A DNA stretch of 64,000 nt from contig NZ_FXAR01000001.1 in the NCBI RefSeq assembly GCF_900177745.1, positions 186,001 to 250,000 of the forward strand, written 5' to 3'. The translations under genes and the position numbers were made by a program. Every line of letters begins with the position of its first letter. The first letter of the stretch is position 1. Source of the DNA: Corynebacterium pollutisoli. GTDB taxonomy: Bacteria > Actinomycetota > Actinomycetes > Mycobacteriales > Mycobacteriaceae. The notes below the pieces were generated by a model. It ran no database searches. It was not told the origin of the DNA and saw only the letters and a list, made by a program, of their open reading frames with translations. Below, one piece after another: positions 55,996 to 64,000 of the stretch.

Positions 55996-56989
55996 GATGG
56001 TGCCTCCTTCGGGTGAAATCGCTGGATGGACGGATGATGAGGGTGGTGGGGGTCGTCGGCGCGGGCGGCGGCGACGTCCCCGACATGAGGTCGATGAGCA
56101 GGTGCAGCGCCCGGGTTCCCAGGTCGGCGACGTTCTGGTCGATGACCGTGACGGGGGAGGCCTGCAGGCGCATGGTGGAGTTGTCGTCGAAGCCGATGAG
56201 CGCGAGGTCACGGCCGATGGCGACCTGCCGCGCATGGCACGCCTCCAGAGCACCGACCGACATCATGGAGTCGCCCGCGATGATCGCCTCCACCCCGCGG
56301 TCGAGGAGGTCGAGGGTGCCCTGATGCCCCTCGGCGCGGTCGAATCCGCCGTGGTGGATCTCCCGCTTATCGACGCCGTGCCTCCCGCACGCCTCCTCAA
56401 AGGCCGCGAGTCGGCCCACGCCGGTGGACGTGGTCATGGGCCCGGAGAGGTAGCCGATGTGGTGGTGACCGCGCTCCAGGAGGTGGGCGACGGCGGCGTC
56501 GATTCCCGGGCGGGGGTCGGAGGCGATGGTGGGCAGGCCGGCGTCGGGAAGCTCGCGGTCGACGAGGACGACGGGCATGGGGAGGCGGGTGAAGGCGTCG
56601 TCGGAGCCGTTGTAGGGGACCGCGAGGATGCCGTCCACCTGCTGCGAGGCGAGGGTGCCCAGGGAGGTGGCGAGCTGGGCCGGATCCTCCGCCGTCGACG
56701 AGATGATGGTGGACAGGCCGTGGCGGGAGGCCTCCTGCTGGATGACGTGGGCCATCGTGGCGAAGAAGGGGTTGACCAGGCTGGGCACGGTCAGTCCGAT
56801 GATGCTGGTGCGGGAGCTACGCAGGGCCCGGGCCTGGGCGTTCGGTTGGTAGTCGAGGTCGGCGGCGCAGGCGCGGACGCGGTCCCGGGTGGCCGGGGCG
56901 ATGGCGGGGTTGTCGGCGAGGGCGCGGGAGGCGGTGGACACGGAGACCCCCGCGGCCGCGGCGACATCCTTCAGCGTGGCGCGTGCCAT
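55988..56989 (-). CDS. rbsR: LacI-family repressor of the ribose operon
   Basis: The 333-residue protein has an N-terminal LacI HTH (LKDVAAAAGVSVSTASRALA, residues 5-24) with the hinge helix, and a ribose-binding-like effector domain ending GIDAAVAHLLE, then ALIGFDDNSTMRLQASPVTV. ATG 56989 gives the standard start MARATLKDV. It is first in the operon rbsR-A-C-B-K-D, so it controls its own expression. A palindrome 20 bases upstream is the likely operator. Confidence 0.93.
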   Translation of the reverse strand: MARATLKDVAAAAGVSVSTASRALADNPAIAPATRDRVRACAADLDYQPNAQARALRSSRTSIIGLTVPSLVNPFFATMAHVIQQEASRHGLSTIISSTAEDPAQLATSLGTLASQQVDGILAVPYNGSDDAFTRLPMPVVLVDRELPDAGLPTIASDPRPGIDAAVAHLLERGHHHIGYLSGPMTTSTGVGRLAAFEEACGRHGVDKREIHHGGFDRAEGHQGTLDLLDRGVEAIIAGDSMMSVGALEACHARQVAIGRDLALIGFDDNSTMRLQASPVTVIDQNVADLGTRALHLLIDLMSGTSPPPAPTTPTTLIIRPSSDFTRRRHHRD

Positions 56990-57008
56990 CGGGGGTCTCC
57001 TTCCTCGG

Positions 57009-57022
57009 TGCAATCGTTTGCA
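57009..57022. promoter_or_regulatory. Probable RbsR operator
   Basis: TGCAATCGTTTGCA is a near-perfect palindrome with TGCAA/TTGCA half sites and a central CG, the form expected for a LacI-family site. It lies just upstream of rbsR and about 100 bases from the divergent gene at 57125. Confidence 0.75.
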
Positions 57023-57124
57023 TTCCCGTTTCCCATGAGGCTAATGTGAGGGCCGCGGCACCGTCAAGTGGTCCAGGTCACAGGTTGATTTCAGTTGTGC
57101 CGGGGCGCACGTACACTTGCTGCC

Positions 57125-58003
57125 ATGACCATTCGCGATCGCGCCCTCGGCGCCTGGTACGGACAACTCATCGGCGACAACCTCGGCGCGCTCGTCGAAT
57201 TCCGGCGCCCCGGCGAGATCGCCGCCGCCTACCCCGACGGCGTCCGCGAGATGGCCGACGGCGGCACCCACAACATCGCCGCCGGTCAGCCCACCGACGA
57301 CTCCGAGATGGCCCTCGCCCTCGCCCGCTCACTGGTGCGCAACGGCGGCTACGACCGCGCCGACGTCCTCGCCTCCTACCGACGCTGGTACGACTCCCAC
57401 CCCTTCGACATCGGCGCCACCATCAGCGGGGCGCTGCGCGGCCAGTTCAACGAGAACTCCCAGGCGAACGGCGCGCTCATGCGCATCTCCCCGGTGGCGA
57501 TCGCCTATCACTCCGACCCCGCCACGGCCGCGTCGCTCGCGCGCACCGACGCCGCACTCACCCACCCCAACTCCTACTGCCTCGACGTCAACGCCGTGTG
57601 GACCGGGGTACTCGCCGGCGTGATCCGCGACGGTGCCGACCCGATGGAGCTCTTCCGCAACTACGGCTGCGAGGGCCTGGCCGACGACGAGCCCGGCGAC
57701 ACCGTCACCCAGGAGGGGTGGGTCCGCCACGCCTTCACCCTCACCGTCCACGAGGCCTCCCGAGGTGACAGTTTCGAGGAGGCACTCGTCCGCACCATCG
57801 GCCGCGGCGGCGACACCGACACCAACGCCGCCATCGTCGGAGCCTTCCTCGGCGGCGTCCACGGAGTGTCGGGGATCCCGCAGCGCTGGCGCGACGCCAT
57901 CGACACCTGCCGCCCCATCCGCAACCGCCCCGCCGAGTACCACCCGAACGACGCCGAGGAACTCGTCGACATGCTGCTCAAGGTCAACGCCGGTAGCGTC
58001 TAG
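57125..58003 (+). CDS. ADP-ribosylglycohydrolase-family protein
   Basis: The 292-residue protein has the DraG/ARH metal motifs: GQPTDDSEMALALARSLVRN near residue 59, with the T-D-D-[ST]-x-M triad, and GRGGDTDTNAAIVGAFLGGV near 232-251. The family removes ADP-ribose from proteins, tRNA or small molecules. Its place across from rbsR with a shared promoter region hints at a link to ribose or ADP-ribose salvage, by inference only. ATG 57125 is used. Confidence 0.88.
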   Translation: MTIRDRALGAWYGQLIGDNLGALVEFRRPGEIAAAYPDGVREMADGGTHNIAAGQPTDDSEMALALARSLVRNGGYDRADVLASYRRWYDSHPFDIGATISGALRGQFNENSQANGALMRISPVAIAYHSDPATAASLARTDAALTHPNSYCLDVNAVWTGVLAGVIRDGADPMELFRNYGCEGLADDEPGDTVTQEGWVRHAFTLTVHEASRGDSFEEALVRTIGRGGDTDTNAAIVGAFLGGVHGVSGIPQRWRDAIDTCRPIRNRPAEYHPNDAEELVDMLLKVNAGSV

Positions 58004-58006
58004 CTC

Positions 58007-58480
58007 ATGCTCATCCCTGAATGGATCGCCGCCGAGATCCACGCCGGCCGCACCGAACTGCAACCCATGCTCGACTCCGCCCCCTACGACCGTGCCGCCG
58101 TGCGCACCGTCGCCGCCTCCGGCGACTTCCAGATCGTCGACGGCCACGTCCGCATGGCCGACGTCCCCAGCCCGGGCACCTGGTTCCCGCAGCGCGAACC
58201 CACCCTCGTCGCCTCCTGGTCCCTGCCCGTGACCGTCACCGAGGAGCTGCTTGCCGACGCCGCCGTCCCCGTCCCCCTCGCCATCGGCTCCCTCGTGCAG
58301 GTCCACCGCCAGGGCCACCGCTCGCTGGACACCCGCCTCGGCCCCCAGGCCCTCATGATGGACGACACCGAGATCCGCCTCGGCTCCATCGCCCGCTTCC
58401 TCCGGGACCTCGGTGCCTCCGTCGGCGACACCGTCCACCTCCACTTCGACACGACAGGGAGTTTCGACGTCTCCCGCTGA
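58007..58480 (+). CDS. Unknown protein downstream of the ADP-ribosylglycohydrolase
   Basis: This is a 157-residue soluble protein that I do not recognise. It starts MLIPEWIAAEIHAGRTELQP and has the central line ADVPSPGTWFPQREPTLVAS. It starts 3 bases after the previous stop and ends 3 bases before thpR, so the three are probably one transcript. No motif allows a function call. Confidence 0.65.
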   Translation: MLIPEWIAAEIHAGRTELQPMLDSAPYDRAAVRTVAASGDFQIVDGHVRMADVPSPGTWFPQREPTLVASWSLPVTVTEELLADAAVPVPLAIGSLVQVHRQGHRSLDTRLGPQALMMDDTEIRLGSIARFLRDLGASVGDTVHLHFDTTGSFDVSR

Positions 58481-58483
58481 CAC

Positions 58484-59011
58484 ATGAAACGACTCTTCTC
58501 CGCCCTGCTCATCTCCCGCGAGGCACGTGAACACCTCGTCCACGCCCTCCGTCCCATCCGGGAGGCCAACCCCCGCGACCTGCGGTGGACCGACCCGGAC
58601 AACTGGCACATCACCCTCGCCTTCTACGGGCAGATGCCCAACGACCACTCCGACCTGCTCGCGCACCTTGCCCAGGCGGCGGCTGCCTCGGGCCCGCTGT
58701 CCCTCCGGATCCACGGGGCCGGCTCCTTCGGGCACCGCACCCTGTGGATGGGCGTCGGCGGGGACGTCCGCCCGCTGCGTGCCCTCATGGCGGACACCCT
58801 CATCGAGGAATCCGACGCGCCGCAGAAGCCCCACCTGACCATCGCGCGGACACAGGAACGCTGGCTCGTCGGCGACCTCGTGCATGCACTGCTGGTCTAC
58901 GACGGGCCGGAATTCCTGTGCGAGGAACTGGCGCTCGTGGAATCGACGCTCGGCGAAGGGCGCTCGGGTGGGCCCCGGTACGAGGTGCTGGAACGGGTGA
59001 GGCTGGGTTAG
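58484..59011 (+). CDS. thpR: RNA 2',3'-cyclic phosphodiesterase (ThpR / 2H family)
   Basis: The 175-residue protein has both catalytic H-x-T/S motifs of the 2H family: NWHITLAFYGQM near residue 40 and KPHLTIARTQ near 115. ThpR opens 2',3'-cyclic phosphates on RNA; the bacterial role is unclear. It overlaps the facing HNH gene stop by 4 bases and belongs to the row that begins with the ADP-ribosylglycohydrolase. Confidence 0.88.
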   Translation: MKRLFSALLISREAREHLVHALRPIREANPRDLRWTDPDNWHITLAFYGQMPNDHSDLLAHLAQAAAASGPLSLRIHGAGSFGHRTLWMGVGGDVRPLRALMADTLIEESDAPQKPHLTIARTQERWLVGDLVHALLVYDGPEFLCEELALVESTLGEGRSGGPRYEVLERVRLG

Positions 59012-60330
59012 AAGGGTGGGGGATCGTCGTCCGGTGGGGGTGGGGTGAACAACCCGGCCCGCCGTTCGAAATCCCGTCTGTCCTGGGAGTTCTCCCGGGT
59101 GCGTTCCTCGCGGTTCTGCTTCCGCTGGGCCACCGTCTGCAGCCAGCGACGCTCCTTGAGGGACAGGGGGCCGCGGGGTTCGGACACCACCCACGTCCCG
59201 TCCTCGTAGAGGAGATACTTCTCCCTGGTGAACGGGTCGATGAGATAGATGACCCGCCCATCCGTCTTCACGTTGTGGTGGGTGGAGCAGAAGGCGGCCA
59301 GATTCGCCGCGGTGGTCGGTCCGCCCTCGTCGTGGTTGATCCGGTGCTCCATCTGGGCGCGGTGGGCCGGGGTGTCACAGCCTGCCTCGGTGCACACGCC
59401 GTCGAACCCGATGACCACGGCGCGGATGTCATCCGGGGTGGCGTATCCGTCGACCGCCCTGTCGTACAGCTCGTCCATGTCCTGGAACTTCGAGGCGCGG
59501 GCGACCAACTCGTCGGTGACGGTGGGGTTGAGGTACCCCACGCCGGACATCCAGCCGGGGGCGTCCGGGATGTCGTGCGCGCGGTAGATGTTGAGGGTGA
59601 CGTTCGTCGTGCCCTCCCCGCGGACGAGAGCGGCCAGGGCCTCGGGCTGCCCGATGTTGTGGGCGACGGCGTACTTGCGTACGCGTTCCTCGATCTCCAT
59701 GCCGGTCACGGCGTCGGTCTCGAGGGTGAGGTAGGAACGGTCCGCGTCGTAGCCGACGGAGAAGTTGTCCTTCGGATCCGGCAGGGGGTCGCCGTTCTCC
59801 GAGACGGAGGTGTCGAAGGTCTGGATGATGGCGTTGAGCTTCTTGCTGATCTGCCCCGGGGTGGGCAGGTTCTGGTTCGCGCGGGTCGGGGTGAGGAAGG
59901 TGGCGAGCTCCTCGTCGACGACGGCCATGTGCTCCGCGTTGCCGGCGTCGATCTTGTCGAGGACCGAGTCGATCGTCTTGAGCCGGGTCATGTCCAGGTG
60001 GAAGTGGCGCTCCTGGACCGCCTTGAGCCGGGGGAGCTGCCGGATGCGGCGGTGGGCGAAGATGGCGGACGTGATGAAGGTGTCACCGCGCCCGGTGGAC
60101 CTGCGCAGGCGGGCGAGGGCGAGACGGTAGTCGGCGTCATCGTCGGGCAGTTCCTCCTGCCACATCTCGTAGTCCTCGCGCCGGGCGCGGGTGCCGCGCA
60201 CCGCAGCCTTGTCGTGGCGGCTGGAGACGGAGTAGTACGCCGAGGGGTGCAGGAGGTCGAACACCTCCCGCTCGACCCCCGACTTGATCGCCTCGGCCAC
60301 GGCCGGATCCAGTGTCATCGTCGTCAACAT
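59008..60330 (-). CDS. HNH endonuclease-domain protein (DUF222 / 13E12-like)
   Basis: The 440-residue protein has a long helical part and a C-terminal HNH motif: CTEAGCDTPAHRAQMEHRIN near residues 309-328, then HDEGGPTTAANLAAFCSTHH, with two Cys and several His as in HNH folds. Actinobacteria carry many such genes of unclear function, often as multi-copy families. No partner is nearby. The tail is Pro/Asp-rich. Confidence 0.85.
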   Translation of the reverse strand: MLTTMTLDPAVAEAIKSGVEREVFDLLHPSAYYSVSSRHDKAAVRGTRARREDYEMWQEELPDDDADYRLALARLRRSTGRGDTFITSAIFAHRRIRQLPRLKAVQERHFHLDMTRLKTIDSVLDKIDAGNAEHMAVVDEELATFLTPTRANQNLPTPGQISKKLNAIIQTFDTSVSENGDPLPDPKDNFSVGYDADRSYLTLETDAVTGMEIEERVRKYAVAHNIGQPEALAALVRGEGTTNVTLNIYRAHDIPDAPGWMSGVGYLNPTVTDELVARASKFQDMDELYDRAVDGYATPDDIRAVVIGFDGVCTEAGCDTPAHRAQMEHRINHDEGGPTTAANLAAFCSTHHNVKTDGRVIYLIDPFTREKYLLYEDGTWVVSEPRGPLSLKERRWLQTVAQRKQNREERTRENSQDRRDFERRAGLFTPPPPDDDPPPF

Positions 60331-60392
60331 TCACACCCCCTCGTCTGTATGTTCGACTCCACCATAGAACAGATGATCGAACTCCGCAAGGG

Positions 60393-61814
60393 TCAGATTC
60401 GAGGAATGGCCGCCAGCAGGGATTTCGTGTACTCGTGCCGGGGATTCGCCCAGATCTCCTCGGTGGGACCGTGCTCCACGATGCGCCCCTGGTACATCAC
60501 CGCCACCGTCGAACACACCTCGCGGACCACGGAGAGATCGTGCGAGATGAATAGCAGGGTGAGGCCGTACTCGTCGACCAGCTCGTCGAGAAGCTCGAGG
60601 ACCTGGGCCCGGACGGAGGCGTCGAGGGCGGAGACGGGCTCGTCGGCAAGCAGGATCTCGGGCTTGCCGGCGACAGCGCGGGCGATGGAGATGCGCTGGC
60701 GCTGCCCGCCGGAGAACTGGTGCGGGTAGCGTTCAACGGCATCGGCGGGCAGCCCGACCTCGGACAACACCTCGAGGACACGGGCGCGGTCGCCACCTCC
60801 CTCGGCGACGGAACGGCCGACCCGCAGGCGGGGATTGAGGGAGGAGCGGGGATCCTGGAAGACGACCTGGACGCCGGCGTCGACAAGCACGTGACCCTGG
60901 TCGGGGAGGTCGAGACCCGCGACCTGGCGGAGCAGCGTCGTCTTGCCGGAACCGGAACCGCCGACGACACCGAGGCGTTCGCCACGGCGGACCACCAGGG
61001 ACACGTCGTCGAGGGCCGTCGTCGTGCCGTACCGGCGGGTGACGTTCTCCAGGGTGATCACGGGGGCCCCGACCGCGCGGATCTCCGCCGGCTCACCGGG
61101 TAGGGAGGCCGCGACGAGGCGCTGCGTGTAGGGATGTTCGGGGGCGCGCAGGACCTGCTCCGTCGTGCCGGACTCGACGATCGCCCCCTCCGACATGACG
61201 AGGACACGGCGGCACATCCGGTTGATCACCCCGAGGTCGTGGGTGATGAACAGCAGCGAGACACCGAGCTCATCGACGAGGTGGTCGAGCAGATCGAGGA
61301 CCTGATCCTGGACGGTGACGTCGAGGGCGGTGGTGGGCTCGTCGCAGATGAGCAGGTCGGGATCCTGCGCGATGGCCATCGCGATAAGCACGCGCTGACG
61401 CTGCCCACCGGACAGCTCGTGCGGGTAGGCGTTCATGCGGGCCGGGTCGAGGGAGACGCGCTCGAAGAGGTCGGTGACGTCGTCGCGGTCGGCGGCCTCG
61501 GCGACCTGCTTACCGACGGTCATCAGCGGGTCCAGCGCCGTCATCGGCTCCTGGAACACCATGGAGACCACCTTGCCGCGCAGGGGGCGCATGCGGCGGT
61601 CGCTCAGGCCGATGAGCTCCTGCCCCTCGAGGACCACGGAGCCGGTGGCGGTGAGGCCGCGCGGCAGCAGACCCATGATCGACAGGGCGGTGAGAGACTT
61701 ACCGGAGCCGGATTCACCGATGAGCCCGACGCGCTCGCCGCGGCCGACGGTGAGGGAGATGCCGTCGAGAAGCCCGTCCCCGACGCGGAGATCAGTCACG
61801 GAGAGGATGGTCAT
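60393..61814 (-). CDS. Peptide ABC importer, fused DppD-DppF-type ATPase
   Basis: The 473-residue protein has two complete ABC modules: Walker A GESGSGKS and GGSGSGKT, signatures ELSGGQRQRV and QFSGGQRQRI, and Walker B LLICDEPTTALD and LLADEPVSALD. It is shorter than two separate oppDF genes, and the second module is compact. With the two permeases and the partial binding protein it forms a dipeptide/oligopeptide or nickel-type importer. Start overlaps the previous gene by 4 bases. Confidence 0.92.
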   Translation of the reverse strand: MTILSVTDLRVGDGLLDGISLTVGRGERVGLIGESGSGKSLTALSIMGLLPRGLTATGSVVLEGQELIGLSDRRMRPLRGKVVSMVFQEPMTALDPLMTVGKQVAEAADRDDVTDLFERVSLDPARMNAYPHELSGGQRQRVLIAMAIAQDPDLLICDEPTTALDVTVQDQVLDLLDHLVDELGVSLLFITHDLGVINRMCRRVLVMSEGAIVESGTTEQVLRAPEHPYTQRLVAASLPGEPAEIRAVGAPVITLENVTRRYGTTTALDDVSLVVRRGERLGVVGGSGSGKTTLLRQVAGLDLPDQGHVLVDAGVQVVFQDPRSSLNPRLRVGRSVAEGGGDRARVLEVLSEVGLPADAVERYPHQFSGGQRQRISIARAVAGKPEILLADEPVSALDASVRAQVLELLDELVDEYGLTLLFISHDLSVVREVCSTVAVMYQGRIVEHGPTEEIWANPRHEYTKSLLAAIPRI

Positions 61815-62626
61815 CGTCGGCTCCTGGAGGGATCGAGGACGTCACGCAGGCCGTCGCCGAGGAGGTTGAACCCCAGCACGGTGAGCGCGATAGCCAGACC
61901 CGGCCACAGCGCCAGCTGTGGGGCGGAACCCAGCGAGGCCTGCGCCGACTGCAGCATGCGTCCCCACGACGGGTCGGGCGGGGAGGTGCCCAGACCGAGG
62001 AAGCTCAGCGCCGCCTCCGCGAGGATCGCCAGCGCGAACGCCACCGACGCCTGCACGATGATGACTCCGGCGATGTTCGGCAGCACGTGCCGCCCCGCGA
62101 TGACCAGCTCGGGTACCCGGGAGACGCGGGCGGAGGCGATGAAGTCCTGCGTCATGATCTGCAGCGTGCCGGCGCGGGCGACGCGGGCGAAACCGGGGAT
62201 GCCCGCGATGCCGATCGCCACCATTGCCGTGAGCGTCGACGCCCCGAATGCGGCCCCCGCGACGATCGCCAGCAGCAGCGCCGGGAACGCCAGCATGAGG
62301 TCCATGCCGCGCATGATGAACGCCTCCGCCCACCCGCGCCGCATGCCCGCCGCGATACCGAGCGGCACACCGAACAGCGCGGAGATGCCCACCGCGACCA
62401 ACCCGACGAAGAGAGTGATCTGGGCCCCCGCCATGATGCGGGAGAACACGTCGCGGCCGTAGCGGTCGGTGCCCATGAGGTGCTCCGCCGAGGAACCGAG
62501 CAGGCGGTCGGCGGGCATCGCGTGGACGGGGTCGTAGGGGGTCCACACCAGGGAGACCAGAGCGAACAGCACCGTGACGGCGACGATGACCGCCCCGATC
62601 CACCCGGAGACAGGCAGCCTTCTCAT
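61811..62626 (-). CDS. Peptide ABC importer permease (DppC-type)
   Basis: The 271-residue membrane protein has six predicted helices and the ABC-coupling EAA loop at SRVPELVIAGRHVLPNIAGV. The early line HLMGTDRYGRDVFSRIMAGA is typical of DppC/OppC. It is coupled to both neighbours by 4-base overlaps. The substrate class is peptide or nickel; sequence alone does not decide. Confidence 0.92.
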   Translation of the reverse strand: MRRLPVSGWIGAVIVAVTVLFALVSLVWTPYDPVHAMPADRLLGSSAEHLMGTDRYGRDVFSRIMAGAQITLFVGLVAVGISALFGVPLGIAAGMRRGWAEAFIMRGMDLMLAFPALLLAIVAGAAFGASTLTAMVAIGIAGIPGFARVARAGTLQIMTQDFIASARVSRVPELVIAGRHVLPNIAGVIIVQASVAFALAILAEAALSFLGLGTSPPDPSWGRMLQSAQASLGSAPQLALWPGLAIALTVLGFNLLGDGLRDVLDPSRSRR

Positions 62627-63540
62627 GTGCTCCTCCTGATCCGCGGGTCGATGAGGCGGTAGGTCACGTCGACGATGAGGTTGACCGTCAGCGTGAACAC
62701 CACGAGCAGCATGACGATCGTCTGCACCGCCGTCAGGTCACGCCGCGCCACCGAGTCCAGCAGCATCGAACCCAGTCCCGGGATGAGGAAGACGCGCTCG
62801 ATGACCACCGCGCCGACGATGAGACTCGTCAGCTGCAGGCCCGCCACCGTGAGCACTGGCAGAGCGGCGTTGCGGAGCCCGTGCCTCCACAACGCCTCGC
62901 TTATCGACGCCCCCGTGCTCCGCGCCGTCCGTATGAACTCCCGGTCCAGCACCTCGAGGACCGCGGAACGGACATAGCGGGTGAGGATCGCCGCCTGCAC
63001 CAGCGTCAGCGCGATGACCGGCAGGATGATGCGCTGCAGGAAGCCGAGGAAGTCCGTGCCCGGGGGAATCCACCCGTTGGCCGGCACCCACCCGAGGTGC
63101 ACCGAGAACACGGTGACCAGCAGGATACCGGTGAGGAAGGAGGGGATGGCGATGCCGATCTGGGCCAGCGTCGGCAGGACGCGGTTGGCGGTCCACATAC
63201 CCAGTGGCAGGGCGATGAGCAGGGAGAGCACCATCGCCAGGCCGCAGAGGATGAGGGATACCTGGGCCCGGTCGATGATGAGCGGGGTGATGTCCTGCCG
63301 CGAAGCCAGCGACATCCCGAAGTCACCCGTGAGCAGGCCACCCACCCAGTCGAGGTACTGGACGACGAGCGGCCGGTCGGTACCCAGCTGCCTCGCCAGG
63401 GCCTCCACGGCCTCGTCGGTGGCGGTGACGCCGAGGGCGACGCGCGCCGGGTCGCCGGGAATGAGGCGCAGCAGGAGGAAGATCACCACCGACGCCAGGA
63501 ACAGGGACAGGACGAACCTGAGGAGCACGCGCGCGATCAT
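62623..63540 (-). CDS. Peptide ABC importer permease (DppB-type)
   Basis: The 305-residue permease has six predicted helices, LLLRLIPGDPARVALG near residue 23, and the EAA-type loop at EALWRHGLRNAALPVLTVAG. This pairs with the DppC-like protein. It is in an operon with overlapping genes, running from the binding-protein gene to the ATPase. One ATA isoleucine codon here lies in a copy of the dispersed 11-mer (62899-62909). Confidence 0.92.
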   Translation of the reverse strand: MIARVLLRFVLSLFLASVVIFLLLRLIPGDPARVALGVTATDEAVEALARQLGTDRPLVVQYLDWVGGLLTGDFGMSLASRQDITPLIIDRAQVSLILCGLAMVLSLLIALPLGMWTANRVLPTLAQIGIAIPSFLTGILLVTVFSVHLGWVPANGWIPPGTDFLGFLQRIILPVIALTLVQAAILTRYVRSAVLEVLDREFIRTARSTGASISEALWRHGLRNAALPVLTVAGLQLTSLIVGAVVIERVFLIPGLGSMLLDSVARRDLTAVQTIVMLLVVFTLTVNLIVDVTYRLIDPRIRRST

Positions 63541-64000
63541 CGCTTCTCCATTCCGGCCAGGGCGAGGGCGTCGGTGACCACGGTCGGGGCGACGCCGCTC
63601 ACCCCCGGCGCGGTGACGACAATATTGGGCAGGTTGAAGACGGTGAGCGCCCCGGCGTCGGACATGATGGCGGACACCGCCGACTCCATGTGGTCGACCT
63701 GCTCCTCGACGGTGACGGCCGTGTCAGCGGCGAGGAGATCGGCGCGGACCTGCTCATTGTCGTAACCGAGGTAGTAGCCGGGGTTGCCGAACAGTGCGGG
63801 GATGTCGCGGGCCTCGACGTGGGCGATGATCGACATGTCGTAGTTCTTCGCCGTCATCACCTCCGCCAGCCACACGGCCGGGAACTCGACGGTCTCCAGG
63901 CGGACCCGGAACCCGACGTCGCGCAGCTGCGAGTAGAGCAGCTCCGAGATGTTCTGGGCGTAGGGGAGGGAGGGCAGGGAGATGGTGATCTCGGGTGCGC
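63537..64000 (-). CDS. Peptide-binding protein of the ABC importer, C-terminal part (runs off window)
   Basis: The visible C-terminal 153 residues read PEITISLPSLPYAQNISELL near the right edge, then LRDVGFRVRLETVEFPAVWL and YDMSIIAHVEARDIPALFG, the late part of an SBP_bac_5 protein. The N-terminus with its signal lies beyond the window. The stop overlaps the dppB-type start by 4 bases. Confidence 0.85.
   Translation of the reverse strand, partial: APEITISLPSLPYAQNISELLYSQLRDVGFRVRLETVEFPAVWLAEVMTAKNYDMSIIAHVEARDIPALFGNPGYYLGYDNEQVRADLLAADTAVTVEEQVDHMESAVSAIMSDAGALTVFNLPNIVVTAPGVSGVAPTVVTDALALAGMEKR

Overview
The window comes from a high-GC actinobacterium, most likely a Corynebacterium. Two corynomycolyltransferases (antigen-85-like fold) sit beside a BCCT osmolyte carrier, a ribose operon in corynebacterial order and several genes that look leaderless. 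I cannot name the species. It divides cleanly in two: bases 1 to about 24,130 are one arm of an integrated, multidrug-resistance mobile island, and about 24,130 to 64,000 is host chromosome with higher GC.

Island. The left edge lies inside a class 1 integron: intI1 (cut by the window), the PcH1 cassette promoter, attI1, the aadA1 cassette with its attC, then qacEdelta1 and sul1. The 3' conserved segment is cut just after sul1 by an IS1380-family element (2717-4462). Next comes a three-gene beta-lactam module on the minus strand: a LysR regulator translationally coupled to a class A beta-lactamase-like gene, followed by a lipoprotein class B PBP with a MecA-like N-terminus. An ISL3 remnant, a broken restriction-specificity (hsdS-like) gene and a second IS1380-family element (9242-10971, CTAG target duplication) follow. 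Two plus-strand cargo genes (a NucS/DUF91-like protein and an unknown) face a long minus-strand block. That block holds the element core: large serine integrase, iteron-like G-run region, excisionase-like HTH, TOPRIM/ATPase primase-helicase, a family A DNA polymerase broken by an IS256-family element, a coiled-coil protein, MobC, relaxase and an overlapping membrane protein. It looks like a mobilizable element with its own replication genes. No type IV secretion genes are visible. The integrase lies directly beside its junction in host comEC, of which only the 3' part remains here; the other junction is left of the window.

Chromosome. comEC(3')-small membrane ORF-holA, an ankyrin protein and a LysE exporter run rightward to the rpsT terminator. 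rpsT, a PemK-like gene and lepA follow, then a low-GC pentapeptide-repeat gene split at a G8 tract. After it come hpaB/hpaC with a divergent AraC regulator, tandem mycolyltransferases (the second without a signal peptide), a DUF1275 protein, an unknown, a BCCT carrier and a PNPOx-like stress protein. Next are a large catalase, FrnE-like and metallophosphoesterase genes, a FUSC protein, a thiosulfate-transporter/TusA fusion, a mutarotase, a proline-iminopeptidase-like hydrolase, a bile-acid-symporter-family carrier and a 47-residue ORF. The window ends with rbsR-A-C-B-K-D, an ADP-ribosylglycohydrolase, an unknown, thpR, an HNH endonuclease-like gene and a peptide ABC importer whose binding-protein gene runs off the right edge.

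The most unusual signal is an 11-mer, CGTCGANAAGC, found at least 27 times in the chromosomal 40 kb and not once in the island. Most coding copies on one strand need the rare leucine codon CTT. Two of the three intergenic copies form the arms of a hairpin, as uptake-signal sequences do in some other bacteria.
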